From Pseudomonas lalucatii (GTDB lineage Bacteria > Pseudomonadota > Gammaproteobacteria > Pseudomonadales > Pseudomonadaceae): a DNA stretch of 64,000 nt. The translations under genes were made by a program, and so were the position numbers. Positions 1 to 7,240 of this stretch are shown here, piece after piece (the first letter of the stretch is position 1; each line of letters starts with the position of its first letter). The DNA lies in contig NZ_JADPMV010000001.1 in assembly GCF_018398425.1 (NCBI RefSeq), positions 558,001 through 622,000 on the forward strand, given 5' to 3'. The notes under the pieces are model-generated. The model had not been told where the DNA came from, ran no database searches, and saw only the letters and a program-made list of their open reading frames with translations.

Positions 1-2
1 CG

Positions 3-320
3 ACCGAGCAGGCGGACCCCGCCGCGCCAGCGCAGGCGACACCGGCCGCCAGCGCCGACAACGACTTCGCCAGGGTGAATACGGTGATCCAGGAACGCTG
101 CACCGTGTGCCATTCGGCCAGCCCGAGCAGCCCGATGTTCAGCAGCGCCCCGGCCGGCCTGATGCTCGACACCCCGCAGCAGATCCAGCAGCAGGCGGCG
201 AAGATCCACGCGCAGACCGTCGCCAGCCAGGTCATGCCGCTCGGCAACATCACCCAGATGACCCAGGCAGAGCGTGACCTGATCGGCGCCTGGATCGCCA
301 AGGGCGCGCAGATCAACTAG
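3..320 (+). CDS. puuD: Urate hydroxylase PuuD, C-terminal cytochrome c domain (5' end outside window)
   Basis: The reading frame is open from the window edge, so only the last ~105 codons are present. A low-complexity Ala/Pro linker leads into a small cytochrome c domain with one CTVCH haem-binding motif. The Met ligand probably lies in SQVMPLGN, and the chain ends with a helix and GAQIN. This arrangement matches the C-terminal haem domain of PuuD, a membrane urate hydroxylase that oxidises urate to 5-hydroxyisourate. The N-terminal membrane part lies upstream of the window, so the call rests on the haem domain and on the purine genes that follow. Another small c-type cytochrome fusion is the main alternative. 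Confidence 0.8.
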   Translation, partial: TEQADPAAPAQATPAASADNDFARVNTVIQERCTVCHSASPSSPMFSSAPAGLMLDTPQQIQQQAAKIHAQTVASQVMPLGNITQMTQAERDLIGAWIAKGAQIN

Positions 321-354
321 CGACAAGCCACTGGGGCGCCCGCCCCAAGACGCG

Positions 355-382
355 CAAGAGCCCGCCCCATGGCGGGCTCTTG
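355..382 (+). terminator. Intrinsic terminator after puuD
   Basis: A perfect 12-bp stem (CAAGAGCCCGCC pairing with GGCGGGCTCTTG) around a CCAT loop lies 35 bp after the puuD stop and is followed by a short T-containing stretch. It separates puuD from the next gene. Confidence 0.8.
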
Positions 383-519
383 CCGTTTACAGGCCGCCAC
401 CTCTGCTTCAGTCCCCTCCAACTGGGCCGCGCGGCCGCAGCATCGAAGCTGCCCAGGACCGGCCCGCTACACTTGACGGGAGCCCTCCACCGTAGCGAAC
501 GCCGCCAGAGGTACTGCCG

Positions 520-2070
520 ATGCTCGAAGCCAGCTGGATCGCCTTCGCATTCTTGATGGGCCTGGCCGCGCGCTTTATCGGTTTACCTCCCCTGGTCGGC
601 TACCTGGCCGCGGGCTTCACCCTGTCGGGCCTGGGCCAGTACCTGCACATCGGTCCCCTGGACAGCTCGATCCTCGCCCACATCGCCCACCTCGGCGTGC
701 TCCTGCTGCTGTTCACCGTCGGCCTCAAGCTGAAACTGAGCAACCTGATGCGACGCGAGGTGATAGGCGGCGGCCTGCTGCACTTCCTCATCTCCAGCCT
801 GCTGTTCCTCACCGCGGTGACGCTGCTTCTGGAGCTGCCCTTGCGCGAGGCCCTGCTGCTGTCGGTGGCCCTGTCCTTCTCCAGCACGGTGCTGGCGGCC
901 AAGGTGCTGGAAAGCAAGCGCGAGCTGCGTTCCTTCCACGGTCGCCTGGCCATCGGCGTGCTGATCATCCAGGACCTGCTCGCCCTGGTGGCGATGAGCC
1001 TGGCCAACGGCGAGGCACCCTCGCCCTGGGCCCTGCTGGTGTTCGCCCTGCCCCTGCTGCGGCCGCTGCTGTTCCGCCTGCTGGACGCCAGCGGCCACGA
1101 GGAGCTGATGGTGCTGCTCGGCCTGCTGCTGGCCCTGGTCATCGGCGGCTACGGCTTCGAGTCCCTCGGCCTGAGCTCGGAGCTCGGCGCCCTGGCCTTC
1201 GGTGCCATGCTGGCCAAGCACAAGCGCGCGATCGAACTGTCCAACGCGCTGTGGAGCATCAAGGAGGTGTTCCTGGTCGGTTTCTTCCTGCAGATCGGCA
1301 TCAGCGGCCTGCCCGGCACCGACGCCCTGGCTTTCGCCCTGGTCCTGGCGCTGCTGCTGCCGCTCAAGGGCTTGCTGTTCTTCCTGCTGTTCGTGATGTT
1401 TCGCCTGCGGGCCCGCAGCGCCTTTCTCAGCAGCGTCAGCCTGACCAACTACAGCGAATTCGGCCTGATCGTCGCCAGCGTGGTGCTGCCGCAGTGGCTG
1501 ATTCCCCTGGCCATCACCGTGGCGCTGTCCTTCGTCATCTCCGCCCCGCTCAGCCGCCTTGCCCACCCGCTGTACGAGCGCCTCGCCCACCTGCTGATCC
1601 CACTGGAGCGCAATACCCGCCATCCCGACGAGCAGCCGGTCTCCCTGGACGACGCGCAGATCCTGATCATGGGCATGGGCCGTACCGGCCGGGCCGCCTA
1701 CGACTATCTCGAGGCCAAGGGCTTCGAGGTGGTAGGGCTGGATTCCGACCCCGTGGTCATCGATGCCTGTGCCAAGGCCGGGCGTCGGGCGCTGTTCGCC
1801 GACGGCGAGGACCAGATGCTCTGGCAGCGCCTGGACATGCCTCGCATCGAAGCGGTGATCCTGGCACTGAATGACGCCGAGACCAAGATCATCTCCATCG
1901 GCAAGCTGCGCGAACGCGGCTTTCCCGGCCTGATCGCCTCCCACGCCATGTACGAGGACATCGCCCAGCGCATCCTCGATGCCGGAGCCGACCGCACCTA
2001 CCTGACCATGAGCGAGGCCGGCGCCGGCCTGGCCGAACACGTCGCCCATGAGCTGCGTCCGCGGGCCTGA
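520..2070 (+). CDS. Cation:proton antiporter, KefB/KefC (CPA2) type with TrkA-N domain
   Basis: The protein has 516 residues. Residues ~1-370 form a chain of hydrophobic helices typical of CPA2 monovalent cation/proton antiporters, with an LSFSSTVLAAK segment in the ion-pathway helix. From about residue 380 a Rossmann-type RCK/TrkA-N domain begins with GMGRTGRAA, followed by an acidic LDSDP strand end. The expected role is K+ (or Na+) efflux coupled to H+ entry at the inner membrane, gated by nucleotide or glutathione binding. The ATG at 520 follows an AGAGG-like ribosome site. Terminators and promoter regions on both sides suggest a single transcription unit not obviously tied to purine use. 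It is shorter than E. coli KefC, so the exact subfamily is open. Confidence 0.85.
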   Translation: MLEASWIAFAFLMGLAARFIGLPPLVGYLAAGFTLSGLGQYLHIGPLDSSILAHIAHLGVLLLLFTVGLKLKLSNLMRREVIGGGLLHFLISSLLFLTAVTLLLELPLREALLLSVALSFSSTVLAAKVLESKRELRSFHGRLAIGVLIIQDLLALVAMSLANGEAPSPWALLVFALPLLRPLLFRLLDASGHEELMVLLGLLLALVIGGYGFESLGLSSELGALAFGAMLAKHKRAIELSNALWSIKEVFLVGFFLQIGISGLPGTDALAFALVLALLLPLKGLLFFLLFVMFRLRARSAFLSSVSLTNYSEFGLIVASVVLPQWLIPLAITVALSFVISAPLSRLAHPLYERLAHLLIPLERNTRHPDEQPVSLDDAQILIMGMGRTGRAAYDYLEAKGFEVVGLDSDPVVIDACAKAGRRALFADGEDQMLWQRLDMPRIEAVILALNDAETKIISIGKLRERGFPGLIASHAMYEDIAQRILDAGADRTYLTMSEAGAGLAEHVAHELRPRA

Positions 2071-2175
2071 ACGCAGTCGCCCTTCCCCGCCGCAAGCATC
2101 GCCGCCCCCTGCGCCCCTCAACCAACGCTCGCTCGGCCTCCACTGCAGGACGCGCAACTGCGCACGCCCGAATAT

Positions 2176-2185
2176 TTGTGCACAA
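2176..2185. promoter_or_regulatory. TTGTRTACAA-type palindrome upstream of first NCS2 gene
   Basis: A perfect palindrome TTGTGCACAA sits in the AT-rich promoter stretch ~160 bp before the NCS2 start. The same motif class recurs before several other purine genes in the window (4971, 5014, 7080, 12091, 16404, 17914, 25342). The binding protein is unknown. Confidence 0.5.
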
Positions 2186-2243
2186 TTCAAAAATAAATTG
2201 TTTTTAACACTGTGCCCAAGTTGTTATAGTCACTGAACCTGAC

Positions 2244-2334
2244 CGACAAGACAGCTTTTGTCGCGATCAGGAAGAGGCGCCGTGAAGCCTCGTGCAAGCC
2301 CATGACCGTATAAAAACAACTGGCAGGCTCTGAC
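2244..2334 (+). promoter_or_regulatory. Conserved structured 5' leader of NCS2 gene (copy 1)
   Basis: The leader has a hairpin CGACAA/TTGTCG at 2244-2263. A second hairpin GAGGC/GCCTC at 2274-2291 encloses an 8-nt loop. A possible third pairing is AGCC (2297-2300) with GGCT (2326-2329), which would cover the weak ribosome site. From 2273 through the first seven codons (2355) it is identical to 7179-7261, the leader and start of the paralogous NCS2 gene, although the genes differ further downstream. A GTG-started eight-codon frame (2282-2305, peptide MKPRASP) is preceded by GAGG, and a three-codon ATG frame lies at 2302-2313. It may be a purine-sensing riboswitch, a leader-peptide attenuator, or simply a gene-conversion tract. 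Confidence 0.5.
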
Positions 2335-3795
2335 ATGACCACGACTAGTACGCCCAAGGCGGCAGCTCCGTCTGCCGGCAGCAACGACCTGATCTACCAG
2401 CTGGACGACCGCCCCGACTTCGCCCCGGCGATCTTCGCCGCCCTGCAACATGTGCTGGCCAGTTTCGTCGGCATCATCACCCCGACCCTGATCATCGGCG
2501 GCGTGCTCGGCCTCGGGGCCCACGTGCCCTACCTGGTGAGCATGGCGCTGTTCGTCTCGGGGATCGGCACCTTCGTCCAGGCCAAGCGCCTGGGCCCCAT
2601 CGGCTCCGGTCTGCTGTGCCTGCAGGGCACCAGCTTCGGCTTCCTCAGCGTGATTCTCAGTGCCGGCTTCATCGTCAAGGGCCGCGGCGGCAGCGAGGAA
2701 GAAATCCTCTCGACCATCTTCGGCGTGTGCTTCTGCGCGGCCTTCGTCGAGATCGCCTTCAGCCAGTTCATCAACAAGCTGCGCAAGGTCATCACCCCGG
2801 TGGTCACCGGCACCATCATCTGCCTGATGGGCCTGTCGCTGATCAAGGTGGCGATGACCGACATGGCCGGCGGCTTCGGCGCGCCCGACCTCGGCGCCCT
2901 GCACCACCTCGGCCTGGGTGCCCTGGTGCTCGGCAGCATCGTCCTGCTCAACCGCTCCTCGTCCCAGGTCGTGCGCCTGTCGGCCGTGATCGTCGGCCTG
3001 GCCCTGGGTTTCGCGGTGGCCTGGTTCACCGGCAAGGTGGACTTCGCCGACATGGCCGAGGTGCCCATGGTCAGCGTGCCGGTACCCTTCAAGTACGGCT
3101 TCGACTTCGACTGGGTCGCCTTCGTGCCGATCGCGGTGATCTTCCTGATCACCCCGCTGGAGACCGCCGGCGACCTCACCGCCAACTCGATCATCTCCAA
3201 GCAGCCGGTGGCCGGCCCGCTGTACCTGCGCCGGATCAAGTCCGGGGTGCTGGCCGATGGCTGCAACTCGGCCGTCGCGGCGATGTTCAACAGCCTGCCG
3301 ATGACCACCTTCAGCCAGAACAACGGGGTGATCCAGCTCACCGGCGTCGCCAGCCGTCACGTGGCCTTCTATATCGCCGGCCTGCTGGTGCTGCTCGGCC
3401 TGTTCCCCGCGGTCGGCGCGGTGCTGCAGCTGATGCCCAAGCCCGTGCTGGGCGGCGCCACCCTGATCATGTTCGGCACCGTTGCCGTGGCCGGCATCAA
3501 GATCCTCAGCGAAGCCGGCCTGCACCGCCGCAACGTGCTGATCGTGGCCATCTCCCTGGGCCTGGGACTGGGCGTGGCCGGCGTCCCGGAAGCCCTGTCG
3601 CAGATGCCCGAGGCGCTGAAGAACATCTTCGGCTCGCCGATCACCATCGGCGCCTTCAGCGCCATCCTGCTCAACATCTTCCTCCCGGAAGAACAGCCCG
3701 AGCGGGACAGCGACTTCGAGCCCGAAGCGCAGCTGCACAGCGTCCTGCAGAGCCGTCAGGACGACGGCCTGGACGCAGTCAGTCGTCCCAGCTAG
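2335..3795 (+). CDS. NCS2-family nucleobase:cation symporter (urate/xanthine-type permease), paralog 1
   Basis: This 486-residue inner-membrane permease has about 12-14 hydrophobic segments. It carries the NCS2 signature Q-N-x-G-x4-T-G at Q328 (QNNGVIQLTGV) and the acidic motif ETAGDLTA, which line the purine site in UraA/UapA-type carriers. Family members import xanthine, urate or uracil with H+. The next gene encodes a Tsx-like outer-membrane channel, so the two probably form a two-membrane uptake route. It is closely similar to the gene at 7241-8725. The ATG at 2335 follows the conserved leader. Substrate is inferred from context: urate or xanthine is most likely, but allantoin-like compounds are possible. 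Confidence 0.88.
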   Translation: MTTTSTPKAAAPSAGSNDLIYQLDDRPDFAPAIFAALQHVLASFVGIITPTLIIGGVLGLGAHVPYLVSMALFVSGIGTFVQAKRLGPIGSGLLCLQGTSFGFLSVILSAGFIVKGRGGSEEEILSTIFGVCFCAAFVEIAFSQFINKLRKVITPVVTGTIICLMGLSLIKVAMTDMAGGFGAPDLGALHHLGLGALVLGSIVLLNRSSSQVVRLSAVIVGLALGFAVAWFTGKVDFADMAEVPMVSVPVPFKYGFDFDWVAFVPIAVIFLITPLETAGDLTANSIISKQPVAGPLYLRRIKSGVLADGCNSAVAAMFNSLPMTTFSQNNGVIQLTGVASRHVAFYIAGLLVLLGLFPAVGAVLQLMPKPVLGGATLIMFGTVAVAGIKILSEAGLHRRNVLIVAISLGLGLGVAGVPEALSQMPEALKNIFGSPITIGAFSAILLNIFLPEEQPERDSDFEPEAQLHSVLQSRQDDGLDAVSRPS

Positions 3796-3884
3796 GCCGG
3801 CCAGCCGCACCACCTTCCCTGCATAGCTCCGCGCCCAGGCGCGGAGCGGAACACCTTGTCTGTCCTAAAAATGAGGAAACCATG

Positions 3885-4757
3885 ATGAAGCTCAAGCACC
3901 TTCCCCACTGCCTCGTGCTGTCCGCCGGCCTGTTGGCCGGCAACCAGGTCAACGCCGGCGACCTGATGTTCTGGCAGGACAACAGCCTGACCTATCTCAA
4001 CGGCAGCAACTTCCAGCGCCTGAACTTCAATGCCGAAGAGCAGCGTTCGCAGACCACCTACACCTTCGAGCACGCCAGTGGCTGGGTCTGGGGCGACGTG
4101 TTCTTCTTCCTCGACTATGTCGATGCGGACAACATCCAGTACCGCGGCAGCAACTTCGGCAACCTCGAAGTCAAGGAAAAGAGCAACTTCTACTACATGG
4201 AGTTCAAGCCGCGCATCAGCCTCAGCTGGCTCACCGGCCAGGACCTCTCCGTCGGGCCGTTGCAGGACGTCAAGGCCGCCTTCACCTATGAAAAGGGCAA
4301 CGGCGGTCCCGGCACCGAGAACTACCTGTACGGCATCGGCCTGGACTGGGACGTTCCCGGCTTCGCCTTCCTCAACACCAACCTGTACCGGGTCAAGATC
4401 AACAACCACATCTTCTTCGGCCACGACTTCAAGGCCAGCGACGCCGGCAACGGCTACGCCACCCAACTGACCGTGGCCGGCGCCTACCCCTTCGCCCTGG
4501 GCAACCAGGACTTCGTGGTCGACGGCTACATCGACTGGCGCTCGCCCTCCAGGGAGGCCAACACCCAGACCTCGCTCGGCTCCTCGATCCAGGTCAAGTG
4601 GGACGCCGGCAAGGCGCTGTTCGGCAAGGAACGCCAGCTCTACGTCGGCACCGAGCTGAACATGTGGCACAACAAGTACGGCATCAAGCCGATCGACGGC
4701 TCCACGGACGGCTTCGACCAGACCGCGGTGCAGGCCCTGGTGCAGTACCACTTCTGA
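3885..4757 (+). CDS. Tsx-like nucleoside/nucleobase-specific outer-membrane channel, paralog 1
   Basis: About 290 residues, beginning with a signal peptide (basic MKLKHLP, a hydrophobic stretch, then a likely cut after QVNA). Alternating aromatic beta-strands and the C-terminal QYHF with terminal Phe mark an outer-membrane barrel. Motifs such as FEHASGWVWGD, ENYLYGIG and SSIQVKWDAGK fit the Tsx/OmpK channel family, which passes nucleosides and related compounds. I chose the second ATG (3885) because GAGGA ends 7 nt before it and its paralog starts at the same place; 3882 is the alternative. It lies 89 bp after the NCS2 gene, probably in one transcript, and ends at a strong terminator. Confidence 0.85.
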   Translation: MKLKHLPHCLVLSAGLLAGNQVNAGDLMFWQDNSLTYLNGSNFQRLNFNAEEQRSQTTYTFEHASGWVWGDVFFFLDYVDADNIQYRGSNFGNLEVKEKSNFYYMEFKPRISLSWLTGQDLSVGPLQDVKAAFTYEKGNGGPGTENYLYGIGLDWDVPGFAFLNTNLYRVKINNHIFFGHDFKASDAGNGYATQLTVAGAYPFALGNQDFVVDGYIDWRSPSREANTQTSLGSSIQVKWDAGKALFGKERQLYVGTELNMWHNKYGIKPIDGSTDGFDQTAVQALVQYHF

Positions 4758-4801
4758 ACCCGAGTGGCCCGTTGCCGGGTAGGCGGCAGCGGGTTGTGTC
4801 C

Positions 4802-4838
4802 AAAGCGGGGTCGCGCACGGCGTGACCCCGCTTTTTTT
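4802..4838 (+). terminator. Intrinsic terminator after Tsx-like gene
   Basis: An 11-bp perfect stem (AAAGCGGGGTC with GACCCCGCTTT) is followed directly by a T-run, 44 bp after the stop codon. It closes the first NCS2-Tsx unit. Confidence 0.9.
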
Positions 4839-4929
4839 GTGGGTTGCGTGGCAGCTGCAGCGACAACCCCACCCAAAGCGCATCGCGAGCCAGACAGAGC
4901 GGCAGACGACCCGCGCCCAGACAGCAAAC

Positions 4930-5023
4930 TGACCGTTAAGTCAAGTTTTTGTTCCCATTAACCTGCGATTTTGTGTACATTTCTCAGATTTTCTATGTTC
5001 ATCGTATTTATTTATGTGTACAA
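4930..5023. promoter_or_regulatory. Dual operator region before NCS1 permease (RutR-like box plus two TTGTRTACAA-type boxes)
   Basis: TGAC-CGTTAA-GTCA at 4930-4943 is flanked by AAAC and AGTTT, extending the symmetry. TTGTGTACAT begins at 4971, 41 bp after the start of the first box, and ATGTGTACAA lies at 5014-5023. The stretch is AT-rich against the surrounding GC-rich DNA, as expected of a promoter. The same two-box layout occurs upstream of 7241, 12136 and 25378. Confidence 0.55.
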
Positions 5024-5179
5024 CATGCAGACGATCCTCAGGTTGCCGCCTGCCCCACCGCTCCCGACACCAGGCAACCGGCCCTAGGGCGGCGGCAGCG
5101 AAACCAGACGGAACGTACCGACAATCCTCCGCAGATGCGCACCCCGAGAGCGCCTAAAAACAAGATTCAGGAGCTGTCC

Positions 5180-6658
5180 ATGTCCTCAGAAGAGTTCCAC
5201 ATCAAGCAGATCGACACCTCGCTGCACAACGCGGACCTGGCGCCCTTGCCGCCCGCGCAGCGCAAGTGGGGCTGGTTCGAGATCTTCAACGTCTGGTCAA
5301 ACGACATCCAGAGCCTGTTCGGCTACACCCTGGCCGCCACGCTGTTCATCTCCTACGGGCTGAACGGCTGGGCGGTACTGGCGGGCATCGTCCTGGCCGG
5401 CTTCATCGTCATGGGCCTGGTGCAGCTGACCGGCAAGCCCAGCGTCAAGTACGGCATCCCCTTCCCGGTCATGGCCCGCGCCAGCATGGGCGTACGCGGC
5501 GCCAACTTCCCCGCCCTGGTGCGCGGCATCGTGGCGATCTTCTGGTACGGCGTGCAGACCTACTTCGCCTCCACCGCCGTGGCGCTGCTGATCAACTCGC
5601 TGATGGGCAATGCCAGCGGCACTGGCGCCACCTTCCTGGGCATGACCGCCGTCGGCTGGCTGTCCTATGTCATCGTCTGCGCCTTCCAGGTCGCCCTGTT
5701 CATTCGCGGCATCGACTGGATCACCAAGTTCCTCAACTGGGCCGGGCCGCTGGTCTACCTGGTGATGATCGCGCTGATGCTGATGATCTGGTACAAGGCC
5801 GGCCCCAGCCTGCTCAGCGAGCTGGGCAGCATCTTCCGCGGCACGGGCGAATACGCCGCCGGCCCGGTGGCGGCCTTTATCGCGGTGGTCGGCACCATGG
5901 TCGCCTACTTCGCCGCGGTGGTGATCAACTACGGCGATTTCGCGCGCTTCGTGAAAAGCGAGAGGCAGATGACCGCCGGCAACTTCCTCGGCCTGCCGGT
6001 CAGCCTGGCATTCTTCTCGGTGATCGCCCTGGTCATCACGGCCGGCACCGTGGTGGTGTTCGGCGAGACCCTGACCAATCCCACCGATATCGTCGCCCGG
6101 GTCGACAACCTGACCCTGACCGTGATCGCCGCCCTGACCTTCTTCGCCGCCACGGTCGGCATCAACCTGGTGGCCAACTTCATTCCGCCGGCCTACGACA
6201 TCGCCAACCTGGCACCGGCCCATATCAGTGCCCGCACCGGCGGCTTCATCACCGCGGCCATCGCCTTCTTCATCGGCGCGCTGTGGGTCTCGTTCATCAG
6301 CAACGTCGGCATCGCCGCCTTCGTCGACACCCTGGGGGCGGTGCTCGCGCCGCTCTACGGCATCATCGTCGCGGACTATTACCTGGTGCGCAGACAACAG
6401 CTGGACCTGCAGCAGCTGTTCTCCGCCGAGCCGGGCACTCGCTACCACTACGATGGCGGCTGGAACCGCAAGGCGATGATTGCCTTCGGCGTCGCCTCGC
6501 TGTTCTCCGTCGCCTCGGTATGGAGCCCGGCGCTGAGCAGCCTGTCCGGCTACTCCTGGCTCTTCGGCGCGCTGCTCGGCGCGGTCTTCCACTACCTGCT
6601 GATGCGCAAGCATTGCGCGGCCAAGGGCCACACCGCGCCCGTGCGCTCGCACAGCTAA
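5180..6658 (+). CDS. NCS1-family nucleobase/allantoin:cation symporter
   Basis: The protein has 492 residues and about 12 hydrophobic segments. The NCS1 pattern is clear in the N-terminal part: WSNDIQSLFGYTLAA, then KYGIPFPVMARASMGVRGANFPALVR, both typical of allantoin, hydantoin, uracil and cytosine permeases. It likely imports a purine ring-cleavage product or a nucleobase with H+ or Na+. ATG 5180 follows AGGAGCTGTCC; an in-frame upstream extension to 4949 would run through the promoter and is rejected. It is transcribed from its own two-operator promoter. A C-terminal remnant of a close copy lies at ~11,565-11,690, showing that this gene was once duplicated. Specificity within NCS1 cannot be fixed from sequence alone. 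Confidence 0.88.
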   Translation: MSSEEFHIKQIDTSLHNADLAPLPPAQRKWGWFEIFNVWSNDIQSLFGYTLAATLFISYGLNGWAVLAGIVLAGFIVMGLVQLTGKPSVKYGIPFPVMARASMGVRGANFPALVRGIVAIFWYGVQTYFASTAVALLINSLMGNASGTGATFLGMTAVGWLSYVIVCAFQVALFIRGIDWITKFLNWAGPLVYLVMIALMLMIWYKAGPSLLSELGSIFRGTGEYAAGPVAAFIAVVGTMVAYFAAVVINYGDFARFVKSERQMTAGNFLGLPVSLAFFSVIALVITAGTVVVFGETLTNPTDIVARVDNLTLTVIAALTFFAATVGINLVANFIPPAYDIANLAPAHISARTGGFITAAIAFFIGALWVSFISNVGIAAFVDTLGAVLAPLYGIIVADYYLVRRQQLDLQQLFSAEPGTRYHYDGGWNRKAMIAFGVASLFSVASVWSPALSSLSGYSWLFGALLGAVFHYLLMRKHCAAKGHTAPVRSHS

Positions 6659-7038
6659 CCGCAGCCGCCACTTCGCCCCCGCCGCGCCCTTCCCAGCGGC
6701 GCGGCCGGGCACCCTCGCCCGGTATCCGCCACCGGCGGCCGCGGCGCCGCTCGCACCGTCATCGCCTGCCCGGGGCAGTCATCAGGTTGAGGCTTTAGCT
6801 GCCCCAAGCATCCGCTCGCCCCGCACAGCCGCCCGCCCTGCTCCCCTCGACCGGTCCCTGCTGCTCCGCGCAGAACGCCACTGCGCACGCCGATTGGCGT
6901 CAGCACCCGACCGCCCCTCCCTATCTAGCAAACCGATGACGACACCACGACTTCGGTTTGAACTCGACCAGGAGCTCAGTTTTTCTGCGTGCAAGCCCTT
7001 GATAAATAATGGAACCAATTACTGCGCCTGTATAAACC
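6659..7038. other. Non-coding stretch between transport modules
   Basis: About 380 bp with no gene I can support. It contains a small hairpin (CAAACCG with CGGTTTG, 6929-6960). It also holds an 11-base copy (6988-6998, CGTGCAAGCCC) of a piece of the conserved NCS2 leader, perhaps a scar of the module duplication. Confidence 0.4.
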
Positions 7039-7089
7039 TGACTTAAAGGTCAAACTATTAACACAATCTTCATATGTTTTTGTACACAT
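7039..7089. promoter_or_regulatory. Dual operator region before second NCS2 gene
   Basis: TGAC-TTAAAG-GTCA at 7039-7052 matches the RutR-like palindrome with N6 spacing. TTGTACACAT at 7080-7089 starts exactly 41 bp later. A degenerate TGAC-N6 half site lies at 7144 within the leader region, at the position matching 2240 in copy 1. Confidence 0.55.
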
Positions 7090-7148
7090 TATTCAAATAA
7101 ATTGTTTAACCGCGTTCGACCAAGTTGTATAGTCGGCACATTCTGACC

Positions 7149-7240
7149 GATCGAACAACTTTTCAACGGCGATCAGATAGAGGCGCCGTGAAGCCTCGTG
7201 CAAGCCCATGACCGTATAAAAACAACTGGCAGGCTCTGAC
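7149..7240 (+). promoter_or_regulatory. Conserved structured 5' leader of NCS2 gene (copy 2)
   Basis: A GATCG/CGATC hairpin (7149-7174) occupies the same place as the differently sequenced CGACAA/TTGTCG hairpin of copy 1, so structure seems kept while sequence changed. From 7179 to 7261 the sequence is identical to 2273-2355, including the GAGGC/GCCTC hairpin, the possible peptide MKPRASP and the AGCC/GGCT pairing near the start codon. Confidence 0.5.

Noticed and set aside
583..2190. 535-codon open frame antisense to the antiporter gene
   Set aside because: It is the GC-rich mirror frame of a clear coding gene: composition is dominated by Gly, Gln, Ala and Arg and it has no domain or ribosome site. 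Many similar long antisense frames (for example 2230-3813, 25255-27246, 30284-31849, 46076-48370, 50378-52615) were rejected for the same reason.
2616..3884. Upstream extension of the Tsx-like frame through the NCS2 gene
   Set aside because: The frame is open only because of base composition; the signal peptide begins at 3885 with a proper ribosome site.
6988..6998. CGTGCAAGCCC, an 11-base match to the conserved leader, as a third leader copy
   Set aside because: No hairpins or start codon accompany it; an isolated 11-mer is too short to claim an RNA element.
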